This document shows, piece after piece, positions 15,261 through 27,150 of a stretch of 27,588 bases of DNA. Within the stretch, counting starts at the first letter, position 1, and every line of letters starts with the position of its first letter. The notes under the pieces are model-generated. The model searched no databases and had not been told where the DNA came from. It saw nothing but the letters and a program-made list of their open reading frames with translations. This stretch comes from an uncultured delta proteobacterium (GTDB lineage: Bacteria > Myxococcota_A > Polyangia > Polyangiales > Polyangiaceae), in contig CAITLX010000931.1 in the NCBI GenBank assembly GCA_903893335.1, positions 1 to 27,588 of the forward strand. The letters are read 5' to 3'. The translations under genes and the position numbers were made by a program.

Positions 15261-15393
15261 GAGAGATTGGCGTTTGCGCGCGCTTTCCGTCGAGGCGACA
15301 AATTTATGCCCTCGCTGACCTGCCCGGACATCGCCCAGCGAAGCCTCCGGAACGACACCGCGAAAAGAACGTGCATGAGCCTGCCGCACTCGC

Positions 15394-15423
15394 TTGCAAA
15401 TGCGCGAACGCCGTCGCTATAGT
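15394..15423 (+). promoter_or_regulatory. Sigma70-type promoter of the rightward motor operon
   Basis: TTGCAA (15394-15399) and TATAGT (15418-15423) are 18 bp apart, matching four and five of six consensus bases in a very GC-rich context. The transcript would begin near 15430, about 127 nt before the ExbB start. Confidence 0.6.
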
Positions 15424-15503
15424 CGCTGGCCGACGGACGGTGGTCCGGTGCGCACCGCGCGCACGGCGCTCCCGGGAGTCCCCGTCGAGCCATGAATTCC
15501 CGC

Positions 15504-15523
15504 GGCGGGGCAGCGTCCCCGCC
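15504..15523 (+). other. Hairpin in the leader of the rightward motor operon
   Basis: GGCGGGG (15504-15510) and CCCCGCC (15517-15523) form a perfect 7-bp stem with a 6-nt loop, about 20 nt before the AAAGGAG ribosome site of the ExbB gene. It may affect translation initiation or message stability. Confidence 0.4.
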
Positions 15524-15556
15524 ACCGCAAGAGAGCGTCGGAAAGGAGCCCCGAGG

Positions 15557-16243
15557 ATGCATCTTCTCCTTCTGGTCGAGCAAGCAGCAGGCGGCGCAAA
15601 CGACACTGGAGCGTTTGCCGCGTTCAAGGAGAACCCCTGGTTCCTCCTGCTCAACCTGGTCTGCTCGGCCATCGTCGTGACCATCGTCATCGAACGCCTC
15701 TGGTTCCAGATGAGCCGGTACCGCGTGAACTCCAAGGAGTTCTTCGCGCAGATCAAGAAGCTCGTGGCAGCCGGCAACATCGATCGCGCCATCAAGCTCT
15801 GCGACGCGAGCGACTACCCCATCCTCCAGCTCGTCAAGAGCGGCCTCACGCACGCCAACAAGGGCCCCGAGGAGATCGACGCCGCCCTGAGCGAGAAGCT
15901 CTCGGACATCAAGCCCGCCGTCGAGAAGCGCATCGGAACGCTCTGGTCGCTGGCCAACATCGCGACCCTCATCGGTCTGCTCGGCACCGTGTCGGGTCTG
16001 ATCCACACCTTCGGCGCCGTCGCCGCGCAGGGGCTCTCGCAGTCCGACAAGCAGCGCATCCTCTCGAACGGCATCGCGGAGGCCATGTACAACACGGCCT
16101 TCGGCCTCGGCATCGCCGTGTCGTGCATGATCGCGCACGTCATCCTCCACACGCGTGCGAAGAACATTCAGCACGACCTGGAAGGTACGATGGAGCGCGT
16201 CTTCAACCTCTTGACGATCACGCACAAGTCCGGCGGCTTCTGA
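15557..16243 (+). CDS. ExbB/TolQ/MotA-family motor subunit (rightward operon)
   Basis: 228-residue inner-membrane protein paralogous to the product of the divergent gene at 14374-15024. Helix 1 is FLLLNLVCSAIVVTIVIERL (~29-48), preceded by a short periplasmic N-terminus. Helices 2 and 3 lie around LWSLANIATLIGLLGTVSGL and YNTAFGLGIAVSCMIAHVI. The family core LLGTVSGLIHTFGAV and the NTAFGLGIAV segment, with polar Thr residues facing the channel, are intact. ATG 15557 has AAAGGAG 8 nt upstream. It is followed after 19 bp by an ExbD gene. The cytoplasmic loop between helices 1 and 2 contains a charged segment (EEIDAALSEKLSDIKPAVEKR) that matches the partner region of the paralogue. Confidence 0.95.
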   Translation: MHLLLLVEQAAGGANDTGAFAAFKENPWFLLLNLVCSAIVVTIVIERLWFQMSRYRVNSKEFFAQIKKLVAAGNIDRAIKLCDASDYPILQLVKSGLTHANKGPEEIDAALSEKLSDIKPAVEKRIGTLWSLANIATLIGLLGTVSGLIHTFGAVAAQGLSQSDKQRILSNGIAEAMYNTAFGLGIAVSCMIAHVILHTRAKNIQHDLEGTMERVFNLLTITHKSGGF

Positions 16244-16262
16244 GCCGACGCGGAGGCGATTC

Positions 16263-16826
16263 GTGGCGGATGTACCCGAGCAGCTGACCGCGGCGCAACG
16301 GTCGAGGATCCGACGGCTGTCACAGCCGAAGGAGCCTCAACCGGGCGAAGAGGCGGGCGAGCTGAACATCGTTCCGTTCCTCGACATCATCATGAACGTG
16401 TTGATGTTCGTGCTGGCGACCGTCGCGGTGACGTTCACCGCGACGATCGACTCGACGCCCCCTGCCATCGGCGGCAACGCCACGCGCAAGGGCATCGACC
16501 AGCACTCGCTCAACCTGTCCGTGTTCATCGTCAACGACGGCTTCGCGCTGAAGGCGTCGGGCGGCAACATCGCCACCGGCTGCCAGACGCCGGGGCCCGG
16601 GCTCGCCGTTCCCAAGGCGAGCGGCGACTACAACTTCCTCGGCCTCACCGAGTGCGCCAAGCGCCTGAAGGACTCCTCCTCGGACTTCAAGGACGAGACC
16701 CAGGTGACGATCACCGCCAACCCGGGCGTCGACTACCAGACGGTCATCAAGGCCATCGACGCCCTGCGCCGGAACAAGGAGGGCGAAGAGCTCTTCCCCG
16801 ACGTTCACTTCGGGGTTCCGCGATGA
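16263..16826 (+). CDS. ExbD/TolR-family motor subunit (rightward operon, first)
   Basis: 187 residues from a GTG start with GGAGG six nt upstream. A ~33-residue cytoplasmic tail (basic then acidic) precedes the helix LNIVPFLDIIMNVLMFVLAT, with the coupling aspartate at Asp41. The periplasmic domain includes two cysteines (ATGCQTPGP and LTECAKRL), as in the first ExbD of the leftward operon, supporting a pairwise relationship between the operons. The stop overlaps an ATG (16823-16826) that begins a chain of tiny overlapping ORFs leading to the next ExbD. Confidence 0.93.
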   Translation: MADVPEQLTAAQRSRIRRLSQPKEPQPGEEAGELNIVPFLDIIMNVLMFVLATVAVTFTATIDSTPPAIGGNATRKGIDQHSLNLSVFIVNDGFALKASGGNIATGCQTPGPGLAVPKASGDYNFLGLTECAKRLKDSSSDFKDETQVTITANPGVDYQTVIKAIDALRRNKEGEELFPDVHFGVPR

Positions 16827-16867
16827 CGGCGCCTCGTAGCAAGATCACGCTGGGAGCGCGGCAATGA
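16823..16867 (+). CDS. Possible 14-codon leader ORF (MTAPRSKITLGARQ)
   Basis: This small ORF starts in an ATGA overlap with the upstream ExbD stop and ends in an ATGA overlap with a second mini-ORF (16864-16896, MSTVTLGAVQ), which in turn overlaps the ATG of the next ExbD. Ribosomes could therefore be passed along the chain. Whether a peptide accumulates is unknown; the role, if any, is probably coupling. It could equally be a by-product of the duplication described next. Confidence 0.35.
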   Translation: MTAPRSKITLGARQ

Positions 16868-16905
16868 GCACGGTCACTCTGGGAGCGGTGCAATGAGCAC
16901 GGTCA
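16843..16905 (+). repeat. Tandem duplication of a ribosome site and start codon, period 29
   Basis: Copies at 16843-16876 and 16872-16905 match at 30 of 34 bases. Each contains GGGAG, then 7 nt, then ATGAGCACGGTCA. Only the second ATG (16893) opens the ExbD gene; the first (16864) reads MSTVTLGAVQ and stops on the real start codon. Because the period is not a multiple of three, the copies are in different frames. Confidence 0.85.
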
Positions 16906-17486
16906 AGACCAGGCCCGCCAGCGTCGTCAAGTTCAAGGGAGAGCTTCGGAAGGCGATTCGCAAGAACGCCAAGGACCCGGAGGTCGACTTCCTGAACATC
17001 ACGGCGATGCTCGACATGATGACGATCATCCTCGTCTTCCTCCTCAAGGGGATGAGCTCGTCGTCCGCGTCGATCCCGCAGTCGAAGGACATGACGCTCC
17101 CGTCTTCGATCATCACCAGCGAGCCCGCGCAGGAGGGCACGATGGTGACCGTGTCCAAGACGCAGATCCTGGTCGGCGAGGACCCGAACCCGGTCGTCCT
17201 GCTGCCGAGCCACGACTCGCTCGCCGCCTCGGGCGTCGATGCACGCTTCAAGCGTGGCGGGCCCAACGACCTCTACATCGTGCCGCTGGCCAACGCGCTG
17301 CAGGCGTCGCGACAGGTCGACAAGCAGATCCGTTCGGCCAAGGGGCTCGAGCCCAGCTCGTCCGAGGCCATCGTCATCGCCGACTCGACCACGCCCTACC
17401 GCCTGCTCATCGAGGTGCTCTTCACGCTCGGCCAGAGCGAGTACGGCAAGTTCCACCTCATGGTGCTGAGCGGCGCCAAGCAGTAA
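16893..17486 (+). CDS. ExbD/TolR-family motor subunit (rightward operon, second)
   Basis: 197 residues. A strongly basic cytoplasmic tail (KFKGELRKAIRKNAKDPE) leads to the helix FLNITAMLDMMTIILVFLL, with the coupling aspartate at Asp41, then a ~145-residue periplasmic domain without cysteines. The start at 16893 was chosen because it has GGGAG 7 nt upstream and continues into the family, while the duplicate start at 16864 stops after ten codons. It completes an ExbB-ExbD-ExbD set. A PH-domain membrane protein follows at 28 bp. Confidence 0.93.
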   Translation: MSTVKTRPASVVKFKGELRKAIRKNAKDPEVDFLNITAMLDMMTIILVFLLKGMSSSSASIPQSKDMTLPSSIITSEPAQEGTMVTVSKTQILVGEDPNPVVLLPSHDSLAASGVDARFKRGGPNDLYIVPLANALQASRQVDKQIRSAKGLEPSSSEAIVIADSTTPYRLLIEVLFTLGQSEYGKFHLMVLSGAKQ

Positions 17487-17514
17487 GGCGCGCGCCTTCG
17501 CCGTCGCAGCCTCC

Positions 17515-18069
17515 ATGTCCGACGAATCCGCCGACGAGTCGACGCTCGCCGCTCCCGGCGACTCGAAGCCCTGCCCCGCGTGCGGCGAGGCGATCAAGGC
17601 GGCTGCGCGCAAGTGTCGCTTCTGCGGCGAGGACGTCCACGCCTACGAGGTCGCCCGCAGCCTCGAGACCGAGCGCGACGTCTTCGTCGGCAAGCCGGCC
17701 ATCGTCACCTCGGTGGGCGAATGGGCGCTCGTCGTCCTCACCGTCGGCATCGCGTGGCTCGTCTACTGGGTGCGCGCGCAGAGCGTGACCTTCCACGTGA
17801 CGACCCAGCGCATCCTCGTCGAGCGCGGGCTCTTCTCGAAGACGCGCGACAGCGTCGAGCTGTTCCGCATCGACCACTTCGACCTGCACAAGCCGCTCGG
17901 CATGCGGCTGGTCGGGCATTGCCGCCTGCACCTGCGCAGCAGCGACACGAGCTTCCCGAGCGTCTCGCTCTACGGCATCCCCGACCTCGAGAAGCTCGCC
18001 GACACGCTGCGCGAATGCTCGCTGCGCGAGCGCAAGCGCCGCGCCGTCACGACCTTCGTCAACGCCTGA
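17515..18069 (+). CDS. Zinc-ribbon and bacterial PH-domain (bPH_2) membrane protein
   Basis: 184 residues. After an acidic N-terminus comes a short zinc ribbon with Cys20, Cys23, Cys34 and Cys37 (CPACGEAIKAAARKCRFCGE), then one long hydrophobic stretch (~66-86, WALVVLTVGIAWLVYWVRA). The bacterial PH-like domain of the YdbT/DUF304 type follows (TFHVTTQRILVERGLFSKT, ELFRIDHFDL, LYGIPDLEKLADTL). Such proteins are membrane-associated and poorly characterised; the zinc ribbon is probably structural. The 28-bp gap after the second ExbD gene suggests it is the fourth gene of the motor operon, mirroring the extra membrane protein of the leftward operon. No clear ribosome site precedes it. Confidence 0.85.
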   Translation: MSDESADESTLAAPGDSKPCPACGEAIKAAARKCRFCGEDVHAYEVARSLETERDVFVGKPAIVTSVGEWALVVLTVGIAWLVYWVRAQSVTFHVTTQRILVERGLFSKTRDSVELFRIDHFDLHKPLGMRLVGHCRLHLRSSDTSFPSVSLYGIPDLEKLADTLRECSLRERKRRAVTTFVNA

Positions 18070-18130
18070 TCCGCGCGCGGGTCGGCGCCGCCGCGAGGCG
18101 GGGCCGCGCCGTTCAGCGTCGGCTCGACCC

Positions 18131-18173
18131 ACAAACGGCAAGCGGGGCGGACCCGAAGTGGGACCGCCCCGCT
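18131..18173 (-). terminator. Intrinsic terminator of the pyrophosphatase gene
   Basis: AGCGGGGCGG (18141-18150) pairs perfectly with CCGCCCCGCT (18164-18173), with an inner CCC/GGG stem and a 5-nt loop. On the minus strand it is followed by TGCCGTTTG, a modest T-run. It has a counterpart at 26481-26521 with the same apical sequence but a different main stem. Confidence 0.6.
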
Positions 18174-18181
18174 GCCTGGGT

Positions 18182-18228
18182 GCGCCTCGCGAGCGAGGCG
18201 CCTCCGTCGACCGACCCTCGCGGGTCGG
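18182..18228. other. Two further hairpins in the convergent gap
   Basis: GCGCCTCG/CGAGGCGC (18182-18201, 4-nt loop) and CCGACCC/GGGTCGG (18211-18228, 4-nt loop) stand between the pyrophosphatase stop and its terminator. With 18141-18173 they make three hairpins in a row in the 176-bp gap between convergent genes, probably a reinforced bidirectional terminator. Confidence 0.5.
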
Positions 18229-18245
18229 CCGGCCGACCGCTCGGG

Positions 18246-20753
18246 TCAGCCTGCCTTCGCCGCCTCGACCTCGGAGTCGATGCGCATGCCGTAGAACGAG
18301 CGGTACACGAACACGAGCATCGCGAGGAAGAGCACCGACGCGATGGCGAGGCGCGCCTGCGGGTCGGGGAACATCTTCTCGGCGAGCTCGACGGCCAGCA
18401 GGCCGAAGAGGGTCGTGAACTTGATGACGGGGTTCATCGCGACCGACGAGGTGTCCTTGAAGGGGTCGCCGACGGTGTCGCCCACGACGCAGGCGTCGTG
18501 CAGCGGGGTGCCCTTCTCCTTGAGCTCGACCTCGACGACCTTCTTCGCGTTGTCCCAGGCTCCGCCGGCGTTCGCCATGAAGAGCGCCTGGTACAGGCCG
18601 AAGAGCGCGATCGAGACGAGGTAGCCGATGAAGAAGAACGACTCGGCGAAGGCGAACGCGAGCGTGCCGAAGAACACGGCGAGGAAGATGTTGAACATCC
18701 CCTTCTGCGCGTACTGCGTGCAGATCTCGACGACCTTCTTGCTGTCCTCGATGCTCGCCTTCTCGACGCCGTCGAGCTTGATGTTGGCCTTGATGAACTC
18801 GACGGCGCGGTAGGCGCCGGTCGACACGGCCTGCGTGGTCGCGCCGCTGAACCAGTAGATGACCGCGCCGCCGGCGATGAGGCCGAGCAGGAACGGCGGG
18901 TGCAGCAGCGAGAGCTTGCCGATGAGCGCCGGGTCGAGCCCGTGGGTGAGCGTCACGATGATCGAGAAGATCATGGTCGTGGCGCCGACGACGGCGGTGC
19001 CGATGAGCACGGGCTTGGCGGTGGCCTTGAACGTGTTGCCCGCGCCGTCGTTCTCCTCGAGGTAGCCCTTGGCCTTCTCGAAGTCGACGTCGAAGCCGTA
19101 GTCCTTCTTCAGCTCCTCCTTGATGCCGGGGAGGGTCTCGATGATCGAGAGCTCGAAGACCGACTGCGCGTTGTCGGTGACCGGGCCGTACGAGTCGACG
19201 GCGATGGTGACCGGGCCCATGCCGAGGAAGCCGAACGCCACGAGGCCGAACGCGAAGACCGGCGACGCGTCGGTGCCGTTGAGGGTCATCAGGGCGGCGA
19301 GGCCCTGACCGCTGACGAAGTAGGCCGTGCCCATGAGGGCGATGAGGACCATGCCGAGCCAGAACGCGCTGAAGTTGCCGGCGGTGAGGCCAGCGAGCAC
19401 GTTGAGCGACGCGCCGCCCTGGCGCGAGGCCGTGACGACCTCACGGACGTGGCGCGACTCGGTCGAGGTGAAGACCTTGACCATCTCCGGGATGATGGCG
19501 CCCGCGAGGGTGCCGCAGGTGATGATGGCCGAGAGCTTCCACCACGCCGTGCCGTCGCCGAGCTCGGGGATGAGCACCTTGGAGACCGCGAACGTCGCCG
19601 CGACGGAGACGAGCGAGGTGATCCAGACGAGCTGGGTGAGGGGCGCCTCGAAGTTCATCTTGTCGGCGTCGCCGTACTTGGCCTTCGCGAGGGCCTCGTT
19701 GACGAAGTACGAGACCGCGCTCGCCACGACCATCACGATGCGCATGACGAAGATCCAGACGAGCAGCTGGACCTTGAGCTTGTCGGCGTCGGGGCTGCCC
19801 GCGCCGACCGCGAGCAGGATGAAGCTGATGAGCGCGACGCCGGTGACGCCGTAGGTCTCGAAGCCGTCGGCCGACGGGCCGACCGAGTCGCCCGCGTTGT
19901 CGCCGGTGCAGTCGGCGATGACGCCGGGGTTGCGCGCGTCGTCTTCCTTGATCTTGAAGACGATCTTCATGAGGTCGGAGCCGATGTCCGCGATCTTCGT
20001 GAAGATGCCGCCCGCGATGCGCAGCGCCGAGGCGCCGAGCGACTCGCCGATGGCGAAGCCGATGAAGCAGGGGCCCGCCCAGTCGCCGGGGATGAACAGG
20101 AGGATGGCGAGCATGATGATCAGCTCGACGCTGATGAGGACCATGCCGATGCTCATGCCGGCCTTGAGCGGCAGGGCGTAGACCGGGTAGGGCTTGCCGC
20201 GGAGCGACGCGAAGGCGGTGCGCGAGTTGGCGAAGGTGTTGACCCGGATGCCGAACCACGCGACCGCGGAGCTGCCCGCGATGCCGATGAGGCTGAACAG
20301 CAGGATGACGACGACCTTGGCGACGCCGAGCTGCTGCGCGAAGCCGAAGTAGCCGACGATGACGACGGCGATGAGCGCCTCGAGGCGCAGGATGAACTTC
20401 ATCTGCGTGACGAGGTACGTCTTGCACGTCTCGTAGATGAGCTCGCTGATCTCGAGCATCGAGCGGTGGACCGCGGCCGCCTCGAGCTGCTTGTAGGCGA
20501 CGAGGCCGAAGACCATGCCGAGGGCCGAGATGCCGATGCCGCCGTACAGCAGGTACGTCCCGGGCACGTTGCCGAGGAACATGACCTTGCCGAGCGCGGG
20601 GACGACGAGGTCGACCTCACCGCCGTGGGTCTCGGGCTTCGCCGAGGCGAGGCCGCTGAGGAGGAAGGTCGCGATCGCCGCGAGGAGCGACGAGGCGAGC
20701 GGAGCGAGGGGCGAACGGCGTGCGTCGCCGCGCGTGCACAGCGCAGAGGTCAT
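18246..20753 (-). CDS. hppA: Membrane-bound proton-pumping pyrophosphatase, K+-independent type
   Basis: 835-residue multi-pass membrane enzyme that hydrolyses pyrophosphate and pumps protons. Catalytic segments are present: KIADIGSDL with Asp256 and Asp260, EDDARNPGVIADCTGDNAGD (270-289), DSYGPVTDNAQ (520-530) and GDTVGDPFKDTSS. The GNTFKAT segment (572-578) carries the Lys576/Thr578 pair that marks K+ independence. Several positions differ from canonical enzymes: GPSADGFETYG instead of GMAADLFETYA, and a one-residue deletion and other changes in the GKVE region. This points to the divergent group described from Chlorobium and Cellulomonas (inference). The N-terminus (~1-38) resembles a signal peptide or first helix. 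A GGAGAA ribosome site precedes ATG 20753. It lies downstream of the ABC-F gene after 228 bp. Confidence 0.95.
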   Translation of the reverse strand: MTSALCTRGDARRSPLAPLASSLLAAIATFLLSGLASAKPETHGGEVDLVVPALGKVMFLGNVPGTYLLYGGIGISALGMVFGLVAYKQLEAAAVHRSMLEISELIYETCKTYLVTQMKFILRLEALIAVVIVGYFGFAQQLGVAKVVVILLFSLIGIAGSSAVAWFGIRVNTFANSRTAFASLRGKPYPVYALPLKAGMSIGMVLISVELIIMLAILLFIPGDWAGPCFIGFAIGESLGASALRIAGGIFTKIADIGSDLMKIVFKIKEDDARNPGVIADCTGDNAGDSVGPSADGFETYGVTGVALISFILLAVGAGSPDADKLKVQLLVWIFVMRIVMVVASAVSYFVNEALAKAKYGDADKMNFEAPLTQLVWITSLVSVAATFAVSKVLIPELGDGTAWWKLSAIITCGTLAGAIIPEMVKVFTSTESRHVREVVTASRQGGASLNVLAGLTAGNFSAFWLGMVLIALMGTAYFVSGQGLAALMTLNGTDASPVFAFGLVAFGFLGMGPVTIAVDSYGPVTDNAQSVFELSIIETLPGIKEELKKDYGFDVDFEKAKGYLEENDGAGNTFKATAKPVLIGTAVVGATTMIFSIIVTLTHGLDPALIGKLSLLHPPFLLGLIAGGAVIYWFSGATTQAVSTGAYRAVEFIKANIKLDGVEKASIEDSKKVVEICTQYAQKGMFNIFLAVFFGTLAFAFAESFFFIGYLVSIALFGLYQALFMANAGGAWDNAKKVVEVELKEKGTPLHDACVVGDTVGDPFKDTSSVAMNPVIKFTTLFGLLAVELAEKMFPDPQARLAIASVLFLAMLVFVYRSFYGMRIDSEVEAAKAG

Positions 20754-20981
20754 GGTGAGCAGGTTCTCCGTGGAGGGTGGATGCCCGGAGTCGCTCGGCG
20801 GGTTCTCCCGCTTCGCGAGGTCGGGCTGGACGGACCTGCGGACTTGGCCGTCTGCCTGCCGCAGACGCTTCAGGACCGCTCGGCTCGAGGTCCCCAGCTG
20901 GCGTCGCCGCCCGCGGAGAACCCTCGAAACGGCCGGGCTCGTACCAAAGTTTCGCGCAGATGTCCACCCGGCCCAAGGGGC
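20754..20981 (-). other. Gap upstream of hppA with small hairpins
   Basis: No gene is seen. A GTCTGC/GCAGAC hairpin (20850-20866) may weakly terminate the ABC-F transcript, and a GCGGG/CCCGC tetraloop hairpin (20798-20811) stands ~45 nt before hppA. A weak promoter-like pair on the minus strand (TGGACA, 17 bp, TACGAG, around 20948-20976) could serve hppA with a long leader. GGTTCTCC occurs twice (20762, 20801) and inverted once (20915). Confidence 0.35.
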
Positions 20982-22604
<1,623 letters not shown>

Positions 22605-22931
22605 CGTGGGGCGCGCAGCATGGCACCACTTTGCGGGATGGGAAGGGCGCGCATTCGACCTTCTCGCGCACACGGAGGGTTGCTTGTGGGCGAGGGCGCG
22701 TGCTAATCCCCTCTGACGTCGAGTGTCGGCGAGGCTCCTACGGGGCTTCGGGCTCGCTCCTCGATGCCGCCTCGAGGTCGTCCGGTCGGTGCCGGGTCCT
22801 TGGCGGTACGGGAGCACGTCACGCTGGAGCCCCAGCGCGACATCGCGACGGTCACGCAGCACCCCTGCGCGCGCCGCCCCTGCGGCCGCGCGTCGTCCCC
22901 GCCCCCAAGGAGGCTCAGAGCTCTCTTCATC
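22605..22931. other. Divergent control region between ABC-F and SNF2 genes
   Basis: No gene is supported in this stretch. A rightward promoter-like pair, TTGCTT (22680-22685) and GCTAAT (22702-22707), 16 bp apart, would give a ~240-nt leader to the SNF2 gene. A CCTCGA/TCGAGG hairpin (22759-22777) lies in that leader. A good ribosome site AAGGAGG (22907-22913) stands 18 nt before the first ATG of the duplicated start, which is farther than usual. No convincing leftward promoter was found. Confidence 0.4.
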
Positions 22932-22954
22932 ATGAGCAACGCCAGCGCCGCATC

Positions 22955-22968
<14 letters not shown>
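22928..22968 (+). repeat. Duplicated start region of the SNF2 gene, period 23
   Basis: The 18 bases CATCATGAGCAACGCCAG occur identically at 22928-22945 and 22951-22968. The first ATG (22932) reads MSNASAAS and stops at 22956-22958, overlapping the second ATG (22955), which opens the long gene with MSNASVPA. The period is not a multiple of three, so the two copies are in different frames. Confidence 0.85.
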
Positions 22969-26440
<3,472 letters not shown>

Positions 26441-26480
26441 GCGCGCGCGAGGACGCGCGCGGTCGAATCCGCAGCCGCTG

Positions 26481-26521
26481 AAAACACGAAGGCCTCGCTC
26501 CCGAGCTGGGAAGCGAGGCCT
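26481..26521 (-). terminator. Intrinsic terminator of the lipoprotein gene
   Basis: AGGCCTCGCT (26490-26499) pairs perfectly with AGCGAGGCCT (26512-26521), with an inner CCC/GGG and a 5-nt loop. On the minus strand the stem is followed by TCGTGTTTT. A second bulged hairpin (26528-26548) lies between it and the gene. The arrangement repeats that at 18131-18201. It may also stop rightward SNF2 transcripts. Confidence 0.7.
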
Positions 26522-26561
26522 CTGGGTGCGCGCCTCTCGCGAGGGCGCTCTCGGGTGCGGC

Positions 26562-26639
26562 TCAGGGAGTGGAGCGGCGCCCGTCGATCGTCATCAGGGA
26601 GTGGAGCCGCCCCGGGTTGGGATCAGGGAGTCGAGCCGC
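26562..26639 (-). repeat. Triplicated stop-codon region of the lipoprotein gene
   Basis: A 17-bp unit TCAGGGAGTSGAGCSGC (plus strand) begins at 26562, 26594 and 26623, neighbouring copies matching at 16 of 17. On the minus strand each reads a Ser-Thr-Pro-stop ending. The spacings, 32 and 29, put the three copies in three different frames. The gene itself ends in the copy at 26623. Confidence 0.85.
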
Positions 26640-26973
26640 CCGTGCCGCCCGTGCCGCCGCCGCCGGCGTCGTTCGAGTAGCAGATGCCGCTCTGGCCGGC
26701 CTTGAAGCCGCAGGCGTCGCTGGTCGTGCAGCAAGCGAGCAGGCCGTTGGGCGGCGTCGCGCAGGTGGACGGGTCGCAGCTTCCGGCGCCGTCGGTGCCG
26801 GTATCGGACTTGGTGTCGGTCTTCGCATCCGTGACCTTGCCGTCGGCGTTGCCGGCGTCGGTCTGGGTGAAGTCCTCGAGCCCATCGCTCGACCCGGAGC
26901 AGGCGGCGACAGCGGCGCCGAGGGCGAGCGCGCCAAGAAGCATGAACGGATGGTTGGCGAAACGGATGGTCAT
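26623..26973 (-). CDS. Small Cys-rich lipoprotein
   Basis: 116 residues. The hydrophobic leader ends in a lipobox (GAAVAAC, Cys25), so the mature protein should be lipid-anchored in the envelope. It continues with a Ser/Gly/Asp/Thr-rich flexible spacer (~26-63), then a compact segment with six cysteines (SCDPSTCATPPNGLLACC, SDACGF and SGICY), probably disulfide-bonded, and a Gly/Thr tail ending GSTP. This resembles the many low-complexity Cys-rich lipoproteins of myxobacteria. Function unknown. GGGAGA lies ~8 nt before ATG 26973, supporting this start over Met11. The tail is encoded by a slippage-prone GGT/GGC repeat directly before the triplicated stop region. Confidence 0.85.
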   Translation of the reverse strand: MTIRFANHPFMLLGALALGAAVAACSGSSDGLEDFTQTDAGNADGKVTDAKTDTKSDTGTDGAGSCDPSTCATPPNGLLACCTTSDACGFKAGQSGICYSNDAGGGGTGGTGGSTP

Positions 26974-27003
26974 GCGACTGATCTCCCGGGGCAGGTCTTA
27001 CTC

Positions 27004-27032
27004 AATGTAGTCGACGGACCCGGGACTGTACA
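27004..27032 (-). promoter_or_regulatory. Candidate promoter of the lipoprotein gene
   Basis: On the minus strand TGTACA (27027-27032) and TACATT (27004-27009) are 17 bp apart, each matching four of six consensus bases, giving a leader of ~25 nt. The hexamer ACTGTA occurs twice on the plus strand (27025-27030 and 27038-27043), 13 bp apart; it overlaps the -35 and could be an operator. Confidence 0.4.
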
Positions 27033-27150
27033 GGCAAACTGTAGTGTCTCGCCGCCGTCTCCTCCGTCGCGGCGCCAATCTTGTCACTTTTCGCGCATTT
27101 CGGTGAACTCGGGCGCGCAACGGGGTGCGCGTCTGGAGTAGGCTCGCGCC

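Larger units (their letters stand above)
15025..15556. other. 532-bp control region between two divergent motor operons
   Basis: No convincing gene lies here: the open frames present lack ribosome sites and have shadow-like composition. It contains a rightward promoter (15394-15423), a candidate leftward promoter (15231-15260), an AT-rich patch around 15298-15309 (CAAATTTATG) and a hairpin in the rightward leader (15504-15523). The leaders would be about 200 nt leftward and 130 nt rightward, long enough for post-transcriptional control. Confidence 0.6.

Noticed and set aside
15492..15680. 62-codon ORF overlapping the start of the rightward ExbB gene
   Set aside because: No ribosome site, and it overlaps the ExbB coding sequence in another frame; probably a leader-region artefact.
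26640..26672. GCC-rich short repeat taken as a possible CRISPR or satellite
   Set aside because: It is the codon repeat for the Gly/Thr tail of the lipoprotein; there are no spacers and the unit is only three to nine bases.
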